NCBI RefSeq assembly: GCF_000283155.1
Contig: NW_004454181.1
Coordinates: 21,055,786 to 21,119,785, forward strand
Reading direction: 5' to 3'
Source: Ceratotherium simum simum
Lineage: Eukaryota; Chordata; Mammalia; Perissodactyla; Rhinocerotidae
Length of the DNA: 64,000 bases
In this document: positions 1-11,139 of the stretch, one piece after another
Numbering within the stretch: position 1 is the first letter of the stretch
Layout: the number at the start of each line of letters is the position of its first letter
Position numbers and translations under genes: made by a program
The notes under the pieces: generated by a model
What the model was told of the DNA's origin: nothing
The model's database searches: none
Seen by the model: only the letters and a program-made list of their open reading frames with translations

Positions 1-507
1 TAAGATGCAGGGCCATTGGGAACTGCATCAGGGCCATCAGGACTGACTGAGCTAAATGTTATTTATTTGGTAACTATTCTGGGCCTGGAAACTACTGTTT
101 TACGTCTTAGTCATTCACCACTGAGAGGACGAAGATAGCTCCAGTGTCTAGACATTTTCCCCTACCTCACAGATATTTATGATGATACCTAAATCTAATA
201 TGCATGGCTGGTCTTCTCAAAGTGCTTGAATGCAAATCCCAGATATCATTTTTTACCTCGGAACCTCCCCAAATATGTACCTTTCAATACAGCAGTTTCC
301 TTTTTGCAAACATGTCTTCAAGCCATCCCTAGTCACAGATTCTAGTTGACCAATGACATGAACTCTGAGTTCATGGGAAACTAGTACCCAGTTCTGCCTG
401 GGGACGGTCTCTCATTCGTTGTGTTGGTGTATGTACAGGCCCAGCACAAGGCTCTTGTTTCCTGCTGCTTGACTAATCCTTGCTTTCATGTTGATTTCTA
501 ACTCCAG

Positions 508-591
508 CTGAGGTCACCAGTGTTCCAACATCACCTAGGGCCTCTACCTCTGCTCCTCCAATGCCAGCAGCCACGCAGAACCTCAAGCCAG
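508..591 (+). CDS. HAVCR1: HAVCR1 mucin/stalk exon
   Basis: This is an 84-bp exon, phase 1 at both ends, preceded by a pyrimidine-rich acceptor (CAG at 505-507) and followed by GTAAAC at 592. It encodes EVTSVPTSPRASTSAPPMPA and then ATQNLKP, rich in Ser, Thr and Pro as expected for the O-glycosylated stalk. The PPMP..QN core matches the equivalent human exon. Being symmetric and a multiple of 3, it could be skipped without a frameshift. The larger upstream mucin exon is outside the window. Confidence 0.85.
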
Positions 592-3533
592 GTAAACAGA
601 TGTGTTTCTGAGCCTAGAGGCCTTCTAATGAGAGGATGTAGACCATCCAGGGCATTATGTTAAGGCAGAAGTACAATCTAGGATAAGAGTTCTTACCTGG
701 ATTCCAAACATGGACTTCACAGGGTCTGTGAACACCTTGTCCCAAATTATATGCACCTTTTGAACATATAAGCATTTTCAGAGTGAGGGGACCCATAGCT
801 TTTTGTCACATTCTCAAAGGGATTCATTATTAGCCAAAAGAAATCCCCCAAAACAAAAGCCAGACAACTGATCTTGGACATCTAATGAGAATGGTATGGA
901 TTCGGCCCACTTGAGCTCAGGTTTATGAGGAAAGAACAGGGAATGCCAGAGTACAAGGGTCAGGTTAATGAGATTCTGTCCTCACAAGGAGCTCTGAATG
1001 GAGGTTGTTTGTTCTGTTCTGAAGTCGGACCCTCCACTTGAGGATAAGATTTCAGTGAGGTTAACATTTACTCTTTCCTATGTACCAGGAACCGTGCTAA
1101 GTGCTGTACAAGTGTTATATCACTTAATTGTTATGACAACCCTTTGCATTGTAGGTGTGATTCAATCCTATTTTATAGTTGTGGAAACCGAGGCACAAAG
1201 TCTAAGTTTGTTGTTGAAAGTCATACGGATAGAAAGTGATTGAGTCGGGATTCAGTCTCTGTTAATTTGAATTTGGGGCTTGTGCTTTTACCTATCAGAT
1301 CGTGCCTTCTATCACGAACACTGAGCTCATGTTTGGATGAGTTTTTCCTGATCTGACATCCTCGCTGAAAAAGCCTTTATACAATTACCTTGTCTTCTCA
1401 GGGCAGTCCGTGACTTACAGGGTTTTGCTTCTAGCATCCTTTAATTTATTTATGTAGCATAGAAATTGCAAAAGATGCCATTTATACTCATTAAAAAGTA
1501 AACATCAGATTTAAGGACCTCAGAGATTTAAAATTTACACGTTTGTTTTTTCAATTCAGGCCATATGCTTCATGCTTCAAATTTTCGATAGATAAAACTT
1601 TAGATTTAGTACAAATGGAGAATAATTTGACTTATAGGTTGGGAAATAGCTTGCCATTCTGAGGACAAGTTTAGGTTCAAATCTTCTATTTCTAGGATTA
1701 AAAAGATAACTTTTAGTGGAGATTCTCAAAGCCTCCAAAACTCTTTGACACATTGAGGTGGCTCTGAATTCCGAGGAGTAACAGAGATGTCGCAACGTTT
1801 TAGCCAGAAAAATCTGATTGAACGTATTGATTTCCCTTGACTCCCATGGAAGCACGTGTATATTCAACCAGGAGGGATCTGAAGGATTGGGCTATGAGCT
1901 ATGTTTGGAAGAGAGGGCTTTAGGTTAAAACTGGGATTTTAGAGCCATAAAAGTTTGCAAGAAAAACAGCTTTGTTCCAGGCAGCTGAACACATGAGAGA
2001 ATCTGTTGAGTTTCTCAATATTGATTTAGCCTCTTAATACTTAGTTTGTGCCTGTGAAGGTGGATGGATTAGTGGACCTGGTTTGGCGACCATGCATAAG
2101 TTATTGACTTCATTTAAAACAGAGATTTAAAAGAAAAGTATTGGTTTATATGTCCATGTGACCTCCTGGTGGATAGTGTTAAATGAATCAAGCCTTATCC
2201 TTATCCTGATAGTTTCCTAAAGAGTTTGAGCTTAGAGTTGAACTTTATAATACAGGAAGGAGGTGAGCACTGGAGCTAATCCAATACAGGGACATTTATC
2301 TTTACATCCACTCCCTCCCTGTGCTCAGTGCCTCTAGTACATGCTAGTTGCCTAAAATATTCATGGAATGTTTAGATGTAAGGTTGTAGGGGAAGGGGAG
2401 AAAAAAATGATGCCCACAAAGACGCAAACTTGGGAAAGAAGTTATGCTCAAGAGCTGTTTTGCACAGATCTAAGTTGGATAAAGACTGATCATCTGACTT
2501 TCTTGTATTGTCCTGTTCTTAGTTCCTAAAGAGAGCTACATCCCATTAGAGATTTCAGTATTAGAGGAAAACAGTTCAGGACATGAGAAAGTGTGATGTT
2601 AAAGTGTGAAGACCATGGTGGAGAAGAGGAAACAGAAAGACCAGTGAGAGGCAATAAGAAAAGCTGATTATTGAGAATTCTTGTCCAGCTGGCGCCAGTA
2701 ATTTGCTCTAAAGTTCTGTGGTGCTCTAAGGGGAAGGAATATAAAGATCTTATAATGAGGCAAGTGATTAACTCTGCAGGTAAGGTGAGATATCTGATAG
2801 AAAATAACTGAGTGATTTCAAAAAAGGAAAGGGAAACATAAAGTCCTGTAAGGGAGAATTCTTAGTGAAGCTTTTCGGTGAGAAATGGAAGATGAGTCAG
2901 ATAACACAGGAAATCAGTTTAACAAAAGGAGCCACTGCAGAAGGAGCCAGGGTCAAGGTCTACCAGGAATGTTGCTTTGAGGGTTGTCAATCATTACCAA
3001 GGTTCAGACATTGGACATTACAGTTACCTTGAAGAGATCACAAGGAATTAATTACTGTGAGGATGTATTCTGTGCTGGTCAATATGTGCATCTCCCTGGA
3101 AAGATGTGTGAATGGATAATTGGTAACTTGAATAAGCCCAGGAAATCCAGATTGGGGTTGCTGTGAAGGAGGGAGGGCAGATTAGTGTAAACTTCCAGGC
3201 CCTGTTCTGTGAAAGTGAAATGTCATTTGTATGAATAAAAGCTTAATTGGATGCCCTGTTTTAGACGTTACACATTTAGGGGGATCCTAGGAGTATAAAA
3301 AGTGTGAAATAATTCTTTCTATAGATAAGCTATCCAGATCATTATCTAGATCAGATTTATTCATGATAATGAAATACCTAGATGCCCGTGCAATGCCTCC
3401 AGGCCATCTTTGAATAAATTTCTAAGAGGGAGTTGAAACGTAATTCTGATTTTAGTTTTGTTTTTTATTTTTGTTGGGAATGGGAATTTTCCTCCACGAA
3501 TAGAACATAGTTATCCCATTCTTTTCATTCCAG
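592..3533 (+). other. HAVCR1 intron with old repeats
   Basis: This 2.9-kb phase-1 intron has a GTAAAC donor and a TTCCAG acceptor. A MIR copy lies near 1055-1265. I see no exon, RNA gene or other recognisable element in the rest. Short open frames at 998-1243 and 1577-1867 have no splice or family support. Confidence 0.7.
1055..1265 (-). repeat. MIR SINE
   Basis: The + strand reads like the reverse complement of the MIR/CORE-SINE consensus: a 'tgtaccaggaaccgtgctaa' block, a 'gtggaaaccgaggcacaaag' block, and an end in a 'gattgagtcgggattcag' block. It is strongly diverged, as expected for this age. Confidence 0.7.
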
Positions 3534-3632
3534 TAGCTACTTTGTCTTCTCCAGTGCAGACAGCAGAAACCCAGCCTACCACCCTGCAGGAAACACGTAC
3601 GACCAGCGCGCCATTGCTCTCTTGCGCAGCAG
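3534..3632 (+). CDS. HAVCR1: HAVCR1 stalk exon
   Basis: This is a 99-bp exon, phase 1 at both ends; the acceptor AG is at 3532-3533 and the donor GTAACT starts at 3633. With the G carried from the previous exon it encodes VATLSSPVQTAETQPTTLQE and then TRTTSAPLLSCAA. The AETxPTTLQ stretch matches the human TIM-1 stalk closely. The cysteine in LLSCAA is absent from the human stalk as I remember it and could be species-specific. An alternative read-through into the intron would end after nine codons. Confidence 0.9.
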
Positions 3633-3734
3633 GTAACTTCCGTTTTCTTTCCTGAGCACCCGGGAGCACTCGCATTTTGATAACCATTGACACATTATTA
3701 AGAGCACATATTCTGGAATAAGATGGATGTGCCT

Positions 3735-3930
3735 GAGTGCCTACACTGGCCACTTCAATCAGCCATGTGGCTTGAACAAATGTCTTACTCTCTCTGAATC
3801 TGTTTTCATCATTTGCAAAATGGATGGAGTATCCCTGATCTGGTAGAATCCTTGTGAAGATTACATGAGACGGAAGAGCTTGGGATGTGGTTAAAGGGAG
3901 TAAGTGATAGATACAATAGCAATATGACTA
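3735..3930 (+). repeat. MIR SINE
   Basis: It shows the MIR central core: the 'cttactctctctgaatctg' and 'catttgcaaaatggatggag' blocks, followed by a 'gtgaagattacatgagac' stretch. Diverged. Confidence 0.65.
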
Positions 3931-5079
3931 TTACTTAGAATGTCCAGAATACATACACCTGACTGGCCTAGGTAGCTTGTAAGATTTGGCAACATCCACA
4001 TGCATATAGGTATTTTTCTAAATCAAATGAACCAGTCTTGACTCCAACTTATTACTGGGGAGCCTTAAAACAATTAAATCCAAACCAAACTGGTCACCCA
4101 GTTATGCTTCGCCTAAGCCCCAGAACCTAAATACAGCGAGGAGGCTCCCCTGCTACCTTGTCAAGCTTGCACCTGGGCTCTTTGAGTTGGGTTGAGGACA
4201 CCGACACTGGCACCAAAAACTCTTCTCCACTCTCCGCATTCGGGGCAGGTCCCATATAATCTCTACTCTTTTGAAATATAAGATTGACCTGTCTTTCCTG
4301 TGGTGAAGAAAGGTGATACTGAACCTTGTCACCTTTCTCAGCTAGCTCTGTTACCCATAGTGGTAATTTTGGGGAGTGCCACACGCAGAACCCCTGTGTA
4401 ATGCAGAGCTGGCTTATGTGTCCTTGTGCCTGTGCTGCATCTAGACAAGGTCAAGCCTTGCAAGCTCCTCATGTGTATGACTCATTTGTACTCAGGAGTT
4501 GCCAATCTGTAGGGGGCCCCCATATGACCTACCTTTTGCCAATCATCTCTGGAAGGTGGTTAATTTAAAATGGACCTGCTGTGAGATTCACAGTGGGACC
4601 CATTCAGATGGGATTAGATAATGGTGATATTTGGTTTTGAAAGTGGAATCCTTAGTGTGAGCCGTTTCCAGGCACAAAAACAAAGTGAAAACAGATAAGA
4701 ACACAGGGTAATAACAGTAGGAGCAGCTGCACCCCACACTTTTGGGGTGTGAGGAGAAAGAAAGTAGGAGAGGAGAATCATTCTCTAAAATATCATGTCA
4801 CTAAAACCTAGTCAAGGTAGAGCTTTCCAGAACGGAACAGACATTGGAGCAGCTGTGTCCCGATGCCTTGTGTGACTGCTGCCATCTTGGCGGTGTATCT
4901 GAGGCTCTGGAGCCAAATCCTCACTGTGCCTGAGTCAGCCTTCAGTAGGCTGAAGCCTCACAGAAGCAAAGAATATTAGGTCTGGAAGGGATTTTGGTCG
5001 TCATATGGCCCGCCACCCACCTTTGGAAGATGTATGTGCCAGGAAACTGTCATGCATCACGTCATTTAATTCTTTCAAG

Positions 5080-5260
5080 GCACGCCTTATTTATTGCCAT
5101 GGCCAGATTGAGGAGGCCCTATAGTCCCGCTCTGGAGACAGACAGCTCCCAATTCAACTGCTAGCTACTAGCTGCGTGCCCATGGGCAAGTTGTCGCACT
5201 CCTCACTGGATGTTTCTGATACTTGAAGGGCACGATGTTTGGGAAATGCATTGCACGGTG
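5080..5260 (+). repeat. MIR SINE
   Basis: It carries a MIR-like core (a 'ctgcgtgcccatgggcaag' block followed by 'actcctcactggatgtttc') with the usual upstream section. Heavily diverged. Confidence 0.5.
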
Positions 5261-5304
5261 TTTATCCTGCACTGCTCCTTCCGTTATAATATCATAATAG
5301 TTAG

Positions 5305-5610
5305 TAATAGCTGATATTTATCCTACATGGTGTTAAGTGCTTTACATGCAATTTCTAATTTAACAACTTTATGAGATAGGTACTATTAATAGCTTGTAGT
5401 TCAAGGTTACTCCAGCTAGAAATATTATATATTTATTATATATATTATTTATATATATACACACACACATACATATGTACACATAGACACATACGTACAT
5501 ATATATGTATGCAAAGGACCTTGATTAAGGTCACATAGCAAAGGGACACTTTCAGCATTGAACTCAAATTTTATCTGACTCAAGTCCATGCTATTTTTAC
5601 CGCATCGTCC
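5305..5610 (-). repeat. MIR SINE split by a microsatellite
   Basis: Two halves of a reverse-oriented MIR ('gttaagtgctttacatgcaa' on the left, 'aaggtcacatagcaaaggga' on the right) flank an AT/AC-rich microsatellite at 5425-5512. The simple repeat has expanded inside the old SINE. Confidence 0.6.
5425..5512. repeat. AT/AC-rich microsatellite
   Basis: Mixed (AT)n, (AC)n and (ACAT)n tracts, including a run of TATATATAC followed by CACACACAT. Probably polymorphic. Confidence 0.85.
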
Positions 5611-5859
5611 AGTTCTATACCTGAAGGGCTTACTTAAAGTTATAACACAAGGCACAGACAGAACCTAGACTGTAGATACTTCTTTGGCTAAGAAGTGGTC
5701 TCAGAATGAGTAAAATGTAAACACAGTAGTACTGTAAAGATTTTGGGAGATGTGGTTAGTCCAGTTTCATTACCACTGAGCTTCTATAGCTTTGTCGGTA
5801 GTCTTTGAAATCCCCCGTAGTATTTTCATTTGATGGGAGTGCAAAGTGTGTGGTGGTGA

Positions 5860-5978
5860 TGAGCAGAGGCTCTTGTCATTTACTAGAGTTGGAAACTTGT
5901 TTGACCATTCCGGGTCTGTTTCCTCATCTACAAAATGGGATTAAGGAAATTGTTGTAAGGATGGAAAGTGCTTAGTAG
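5860..5978 (+). repeat. MIR SINE fragment
   Basis: MIR core 'gtttcctcatctacaaaatg' followed by the 'attgttgtaaggatggaaag' tail region. It ends where the tRNA-headed retroposon begins, so it may be the older target. Confidence 0.65.
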
Positions 5979-6391
5979 ATGGTCGATTTTGTTTGTTGTT
6001 AGTATTGTTGAGTCGATTCTGACTCCTAGTGACCTTGTGTTCAGCAGAGCAGAACTCGGCCCAGTTTTTTTGCACCATCCTCTCACCTTCCGGTGCTACA
6101 TCAGACAATGCTCCACTGCTATTCATAGGGTTTTCATGGGCAATTTTTTTGGAAGTGGGTGGCCAGGTCCTTCTTCCTAGTCTCTCTTAGTCTGGAAGCT
6201 CTGCTGAAACCCGTCCACCACGGGTGACCCTGCTGGTATTTGAAATACTGGTGGCATAGCTTTCAGCATTACGGCAATACACAGCTGCCAGTATGACAAC
6301 AGACAGATGAGTGGTGTGATTTCCTGACCAGGAAATGAACCCGGGCTGCAGCAGTGACAGCGCCTGATCTTAACCACTAGACCACCAGGGC
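5979..6391 (-). mobile_element. tRNA-Glu-headed composite retroposon
   Basis: Read on the minus strand, the element starts at about 6391 with roughly 72 nt that look like tRNA-Glu (GGTGGTCTAGTGGTTAAGAT near the start, CCCGGGTTCATTTCCTGGTC near the end). A body of about 340 nt follows, ending near 'gaatcgactcaacaatact'. That end resembles the 3' end of RTE/BovB-type LINEs (the 'GACTCxxAGTGACC' region on the + strand). The structure fits a SINE with a tRNA head and an RTE-like tail, probably mobilised by RTE machinery. The tRNA-like part is not a functional gene because its T-loop is altered. Family name not assigned; the left boundary is approximate and no target-site duplication was recognised. 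Confidence 0.6.
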
Positions 6392-7180
6392 TGAAATACT
6401 CAGTAAATATGCAATAGATACTCAGTAAAAAGGGAATTCTATATTTGACCTATAGTTGCCTAGGAAGGCCAACAAATAGATGTTCTGTATTACAAAATAG
6501 ATATTTCAAAACACTGTTAAAATTTTAACATTCAAAACTTTAAGGCATAATATCCTTTTGTATTAGGATTTTAGGTAGTGTAAGATACATTGGTCTTGTG
6601 GCTGATGTGACAGATATTTTCTAGAGTACTTCTGGATCAATGTCTAGGCACATTGGCATACAGTGCAGGAGTTATATGCCACCTGTTTTAGATATCTTAG
6701 TACATTTTATTCACATTTTGAATGTAAAGCCAATGTAATGTCCATTCTAAATAACGTGTTTCTGATCTTTGGATATGCATATAGTCACTGGGCACTTCTT
6801 GAGAGGTTCTTACTTGGCGTGAAAATATTGATTACCTATCTTTAAGTGGCATTTTTAACCTGGTTCCAAGACTGAGTGTCTGTGACTCCCCTAAGATTCT
6901 AGGTAAAACTTTGTGTGAACTTGCATTTTTTTCCCTAAAGAAGAAAAAGAGGGTCCATTTTCGAAGAGTCCATGACAAAATGGTTAAGAAACACAACCTT
7001 ATAGGATAAATTAATAAATGTTAGTAACTTGATATAACTCTTGCAATGCCTGCAGCATTTGATCATATTATTATCCAACTTTTTATTCATCACCAGAAGG
7101 CAATGTGAATATATTTAGTGTCTGCAGTGAAAATTCAATATTTTTTATAATTCTAATTAATTTTCTTTCTTGTTGAGCAG

Positions 7181-7236
7181 ATGAGAATGGCACTGTGACA
7201 CAGTTTTCAGATGGCCTTTGGCATAACAATCAAACT
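7181..7236 (+). CDS. HAVCR1: HAVCR1 juxtamembrane exon
   Basis: This 56-bp exon enters in phase 1 and leaves in phase 0 (acceptor AG at 7179-7180, donor GTAAGC at 7237). It encodes DENGTVTQFSDGLWHNNQT. The DGLWxNNQT motif is diagnostic of the membrane-proximal stalk of TIM-1. NGT and NQT are two potential N-glycosylation sequons. The long pyrimidine-rich tract before the acceptor supports the boundary. Confidence 0.92.
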
Positions 7237-8504
7237 GTAAGCATATTCCTTCCTACTTTATTAGCCAGATTCACTTGTATGTTTCTCTGGAAGCAACTTA
7301 CATTTAGAGCTTACCTCTGTAAGACTAGCCCAGAGATTGATTCTTTCTAGTTAAAAAAAAAAAAGGAAGAAAAGAATTTGACTCTTAAATATGGATGCTT
7401 TAATTAATTTGAAAATTTCGTATAGATGGACCAGTTTGTTAGAAATATCTGATAAGTGATATTTTACTCTATATACGCACACACTCACACACTACAGACT
7501 TTCTCTTGACCAAAAATTGGAAAAAAAGAGTGAACTAATTCAAAGAGAGTGAGTTAACATAACATACCAATGAAGACTTGTTATTGTTAGAGAAATAACA
7601 TGCTTTGAATCAATGTGGTGGAGTGGAGGACATCCTGAACAAAAATATTATGGAAGTGAAAGTGTGCTTACTTAAACATAGGCCCCCTAATATTCTTTTC
7701 CAACCCAGTTGCCCTCCTATATGGAAATTTGGAGACCACTGCTGAGTTTTTCTATGCATAAACCTCCCCATATTATTACTTATTAAGGTCTTAGGGTCTT
7801 AAACACCTTCGTGATTCTGTAAATGTTCTCATACTTTTTCCACAGTGAGCTTGGGAAAAATCTAAGGAGTTCTAGTCTCATGATGCCCATCAAGTCTCAT
7901 CTTTGCAAATAAATTAGACAAATTTATCAATAGAACATTTTCTTTTGGCTCCCCTGGGAGACACAATTTTCCTTTTACTACGGGCAAATAACTATGTGCA
8001 ACAAACAAAAAGAGTTTGAGGTATCAGAATAATCCTTCTGGCTGCAAGTGGTGAAAATGACAACACAGCCATAGTAAGAGGAGCTCACACTCAGTCACGG
8101 TGGGGTTCTTTAGTGTTGGGTCAAATGGATTTATCTTGTATACCTTAGTGACAATGAGAATGCTACATAGAAGTGATATTAAAAATTTTAACAACTTGTA
8201 TGGCATGGGCACTGATTGATCTGATGGATGTGGGCTGAATTTGTATATATCTGCTAAATATCAGAACTGCCACCATGTAAATGATTATTATACTGCTATA
8301 TGGCCAGATCTATGCTGGATTAAAAAAAAAAAAAATTCCGAATGGTGAAATTGTTCTTGACCTCAGTTACCTCCAGAACAGGTATGTTTAGCAGCAAGTA
8401 GAAGCAATTTAGAAGCAAGTTCACAACAGGCAGTAGCAAATTCGTGAGCTTTTTGTGCCTTGACTCTGAGAATGTTAAGATGTCTTCAGGTATCTTGAAA
8501 ACAT

Positions 8505-9005
8505 GCAGCATATATTTTGACCCAGTAAGTCAACTTCCTGGACTCTATCTTAAGGAGAGAATTGAACAGATACATGAAGATGTATGAGAAAAGATGTTCA
8601 TTGCTGCTACTTGTAATCATGAAAATGTTATAAACAACCTAAATGTTCAGGAGTAAGGGATTAATTACATAGTCAATTGAGCATTCCCAAATATTGCCAT
8701 TAAGAATGTAGTCACTGCAGTACATTTACTGACATGGGAAGACAGTTACTATTGCTTGTTAAATGAAAAAAGCAACTTTTAAAATAGTAGATATACTGTA
8801 GTATATATTGAATATGGTAATTGTTTCTGATAAGAAAAACACCAGAAGGATAAAATTCTAGGAGACTATATAATGAAAAATGGTAACAGTGGTTGATTGT
8901 GGATGTTAAGATTATGGTTGATTTTAGTTTCCTTTCTTTATGCTTAGCTGCACATTCTAAAATGAACATGCAGTTTTTATGTAATATAATATTTTATAAA
9001 ATGAA
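8505..9005 (+). mobile_element. Old L1 fragment, 3' region
   Basis: The text follows the familiar post-ORF2 region of L1M elements ('gttcattgctgctacttgta', 'caacctaaatgttcaggagt', 'gttaaatgaaaaaagcaact'). It is diverged, without an intact reading frame. Confidence 0.65.
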
Positions 9006-9219
9006 AGCAAAGCCTGACTCCTGCAACCCCATGTTCCATCTAACCACTTTACCGCCTATTGGTAAGGTAATAACAACATGACTTTTTCCTCCCAGACACT
9101 GGCCATTCCCGCTTTAAGCAAGGATGGCTCAAACGCCAAGTTATCTTCCCCTATATTCCTCATACTGTTTGTCAGGAAGTACCTAGAAGTACCTTTCCCA
9201 AGAACTGTATTTAATCTGT

Positions 9220-9440
9220 AGTTGACAGACACAGAAATAGAGGTTCAGAGAGGCTAAATAACTTGTCCAGGGTTGCACAGCAATTAAGTAAAAGAGCTGG
9301 GATTCGGACTCCAGAGACTAAACTCTTACACAGGAAGAAACTTGATCCTTCTCTCTGATCTTCCGTTTCCTTTCTGTTAAAATACCTATGCTGTGGGATC
9401 GCTTTAGGATTAGAGCTAAGCTGTGTAGAGGGGCCAAGCA
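9220..9440 (-). repeat. MIR SINE
   Basis: Reverse MIR: 'aggttcagagaggctaaata' and 'aagagctgggattcggactc' blocks. Confidence 0.7.
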
Positions 9441-9769
9441 TAATGCCTGGCATGTTCAGGCTTATTCCAGGAGGTAGTGATCCCTTATGAACTGCACTAG
9501 GAGATTTAAACAAAATTCTGCATTTCTACCCAATTGCACAGCATTTTAAGTTAATTTTTAATCAGGGCCATGTCTGTGAGCAGCTTCTTCCAAGTCCATT
9601 TATGTAGACATAGATAGAATCTTGAATTATAGTTAAAAAAAAACAAAACTATAATCAAGGACCAAATTCAATAACTGAGCACATTCAGATAATATCACCA
9701 AGTCAACTTATACATGAACAAAAATTGTTTTTTTGCTTTTTTAATATAAGAAGATGCATTTATGGAAGT

Positions 9770-10010
9770 AGCTTATTGATTAAAAAAATATCAATTGACA
9801 TATAATAAATGTAATTGACATATAATATGTAATTGACATATTAATAAAGTACACCCATTAGAAGCATACAGTCTGAGTGTTGACAAATGTATACACCTAT
9901 GTAAATACCACCCCAAGCAAGATAGGAAACATTTCCACCATCCCCAAATACAGTTTGAATTTCAAATTATCTAGAATTTCACCATAGGGTTACAACCTCA
10001 GATCATTTGG
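9770..10010 (-). mobile_element. Old L1 3' fragment with short tandem repeat
   Basis: The sequence 'gacaaatgtatacacctatg' followed by 'gtaaataccaccccaagcaa' is the usual reverse-strand L1M 3' UTR pattern. At 9791-9847 an 'aattgacatataata' unit is repeated about three times in a row, a small tandem expansion within the element. Confidence 0.65.
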
Positions 10011-10139
10011 TCTTACCCATCATGGTCTAGAAGTAGCCAAGGGCTAATGAAGATAAATGTGTCTGGGTATGTCATTTTAGGACCTGTTTTGTACCTAGCT
10101 CTAACAAGATGCTTTTTCGATCTGCTGATGTTTCCTTAG

Positions 10140-10251
10140 CATGTGTTGCTGGCACAGAATCCATGGATGATCACCAGTAAGGGGCTCTCTGTTGGAATCA
10201 GTATTACTGCCGTGGTAGTGCTCACTTTTTTGGTTGTCATGATTGCCAAAA
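10140..10251 (+). CDS. HAVCR1: HAVCR1 transmembrane exon
   Basis: This 112-bp exon begins in phase 0 after TTAG (10136-10139) and ends in phase 1 at a consensus GTAAGT (10252). It encodes HVLLAQNPWMITSKGLSVGI and then SITAVVVLTFLVVMIAK. About 22 hydrophobic residues, from LSVGIS to VVMIA, form the single membrane-spanning helix. The following K(K) is the stop-transfer signal on the cytoplasmic side, as in human TIM-1 (...IIAKK). This fixes the protein as a type I membrane protein and separates the mucin stalk from the signalling tail. Confidence 0.93.
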
Positions 10252-11102
10252 GTAAGTCGTTTCAAGATTGTGCCTAAGGGAACAGAGCAAGGGTTCTAGA
10301 GCCAGATGGCCTGGGTCAAGTAGCTTCACACGGCATGGGATTTCGATCTCACATAACTTCCCTGTTTCTTAGCATTGTTCTTTTTTTTTCCCTTGAAATT
10401 GTAAAGAGAAAAATGAAATTTATATTCTCCATAGGAGAAATTAAATACTAAGAAATAAGAGTTTCTTGGGTAGAGTTGGGATTTGGAAGGCAGCAAATCA
10501 TTGTAATACATAAGATTTGTTCACTCCTCCTCTCGACCCCTCCAGAGTCAGTTTTTGTCCCCATGAGGGATGAGAGCCTTGAGAGTTCTACACTCATTTA
10601 ACTGAAGAGGCAGTGAGACTTTGGGAGGGAAACTGATGTCAGGGCTAGGGATAGAACAAAGGGTTTCAAAAGCAGCCATCCACCAGGGGTGTGTGTGTGT
10701 GTGTGTGTGTGTGTGTACAATCTGTCGCCTATAAAAGAACCATAGTCATCCATTTTTTAAAGTGAAATATAATTATTAATAATTGCGTTAAAGTAAGCTG
10801 AGGCATGTGGGTGAATACACTAAACCGTTAATGAGCATGAGATCCTTTACACTAAGAGGCTTGTTTGGGTCATACAGATTCAAAAGGAATCACCTGAAGT
10901 TACCAAGGAAGAGGCCAGTCTGGGGTTTTTTTCCTTTATTTTTTTAAACATTCTTCTAAATTTAATTTTTTCAGGCTCTGAGCTCTGTACAGATTTTGGT
11001 CATAGTGAAGTCATAGTAGAAATAATATACTTGTTTAGAAAAAGATCTCATGAACTCTTTGGCTGACATGTTAATTTTCTCTTCAACTACTTCCCAATTT
11101 AG
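10252..11102 (+). other. HAVCR1 intron
   Basis: An 851-bp phase-1 intron. It contains a (GT)n microsatellite and T-rich stretches; nothing gene-like is seen. Confidence 0.75.
10689..10716. repeat. (GT)14 microsatellite
   Basis: Uninterrupted GT dinucleotide run inside a HAVCR1 intron. Confidence 0.95.
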
Positions 11103-11139
11103 AATATTTGAGCATGAGAAACAAGCAGGAGCAACTCAG
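11103..11139 (+). CDS. HAVCR1: HAVCR1 cytoplasmic exon 1
   Basis: This 37-bp exon sits between AG (11101-11102) and GTAAGT (11140). It enters in phase 1 and leaves in phase 2, encoding (K)YLSMRNKQEQL and the first two bases of a serine codon. It is the membrane-proximal start of the cytoplasmic tail; human TIM-1 has KYFFKKEVQQLS here. The phase-2 exit fits the terminal exon, which starts with one T that completes AGT (Ser). Confidence 0.85.

Larger units (their letters stand above)
3633..7180 (+). other. HAVCR1 intron with repeats
   Basis: A 3.5-kb intron holding MIR copies of both orientations (about 3735-3930, 5080-5260, 5305-5410, 5515-5610 and 5860-5978), an AT/CA-rich microsatellite and a tRNA-Glu-headed retroposon at 5979-6391. 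I see nothing gene-like in 3930-5080 or 6400-7180. Confidence 0.7.
7237..10139 (+). other. HAVCR1 intron with L1 fragments
   Basis: A 2.9-kb phase-0 intron. It contains an old + strand L1 remnant (8505-9005), a MIR (9220-9440) and an old minus strand L1 piece (9770-10010). I recognise nothing in 7240-8500 apart from short A-rich and AT-rich tracts. Confidence 0.7.

Noticed and set aside
6319..6391. Possible tRNA-Glu gene on the minus strand
   Set aside because: The T-loop region is changed (GGTTCATTT) and a SINE body follows directly, so it is the head of a retroposon rather than a tRNA gene.
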